From CAVPNY01 sp963706905 (lineage in GTDB: Bacteria > Chloroflexota > Anaerolineae > Anaerolineales > UBA4823): a DNA stretch of 64,000 nt. A model generated the notes under the pieces. That model ran no database searches. It was not told where the DNA came from and saw only the letters and a program-made list of their open reading frames with translations. The position numbers were made by a program, and so were the translations under genes. Below, piece after piece: positions 63,889-64,000 of this stretch. The stretch covers positions 1 to 64,000 of the forward strand of contig CAVPNY010000014.1 of the NCBI GenBank assembly GCA_963706905.1, in the 5' to 3' direction. Position 1 is the stretch's first letter, and every line of letters starts with the position of its first letter.

Positions 63889-63926
63889 AATCCATCAGGG
63901 ACGCAGGTGAGCGTCCCTGATGGATT
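63889..63926. terminator. 16-bp stem-loop terminator
   Basis: Perfect arms AATCCATCAGGGACGC and GCGTCCCTGATGGATT with loop AGGTGA, 39 bp beyond the ArsR operator. The TTT following on the plus strand is short. It probably closes a transcript coming from outside the window. Beyond it, up to the window end, I see no gene. Confidence 0.6.
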
Positions 63927-64000
63927 TGAGTGGACGGGTGCCCTCCTACCTTGACAGTGAGTGTTTGGATCGCCTGGTTACTTCAACGCCATATTACGAG

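Overview
The window reads as one contig of a Gram-positive-type or monoderm-like environmental bacterium, most plausibly Chloroflexota (Anaerolineae-like). This placement is an inference from gene content: CPBP/PadR operons, DUF5946, class III cyclase fused to NB-ARC ATPase and TPR, many Thr/Pro-rich lipoproteins, DUF2079-like membrane proteins and a Spore_YtfJ/GerW protein. There is no rRNA, tRNA or CRISPR array that I can support. At least fifteen genes are split by what look like single-base indels, several in homopolymers, so much of the fragmentation probably comes from sequencing error rather than gene decay. For those genes I give the reconstructed span.

Layout. 1-4.2 kb: CPBP-type membrane proteins under a PadR regulator, divergent from a TetR regulator with a DUF4386-like membrane protein, then a methyltransferase. 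4.3-5.8 kb: one IS1182-type insertion sequence. 6-24.2 kb: accessory metabolism (serine hydrolase, SDR, nitroreductase, sulfatase-fold membrane protein, M20 and S9 peptidases, a DUF5060-type glycoside hydrolase, and an operon with GerW-like protein, GH13 enzyme, DUF5946 and cyclase/NB-ARC/TPR). 24-32.6 kb: WD40 lipoprotein, BcrAB-like ABC exporter, flavin monooxygenase, VOC protein, and a stretch of damaged membrane-protein, YdeI and DinB genes.

32.8-48.1 kb is the most interesting region. A 12-gene minus-strand run (45.8 to 32.8 kb) encodes two YjbQ paralogs, an FGGY sugar kinase, a HAD-fold protein lacking its catalytic Asp, a sugar isomerase/epimerase-type TIM barrel, a D-apionate-lactonase-like protein, an SDR, a complete SBP_bac_5-type ABC importer and a cupin. 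It diverges from a YhfZ-type regulator coupled to a fold-type III PLP enzyme. I read it as a regulated uptake and catabolic locus for an unidentified, possibly branched-chain, sugar acid or glycoside. It matches no pathway I know as a whole.

48-64 kb: tandem GNAT, a diheme cytochrome c, a 44-bp tandem repeat, an amidohydrolase/serine hydrolase pair, a tocopherol-cyclase-family protein with a heterodimeric ABC exporter, a toxin-antitoxin-like nucleotidyltransferase locus with a degenerate active site and an interrupted third ORF, and an ArsR-controlled P1B-4-type metal ATPase with a clear operator.
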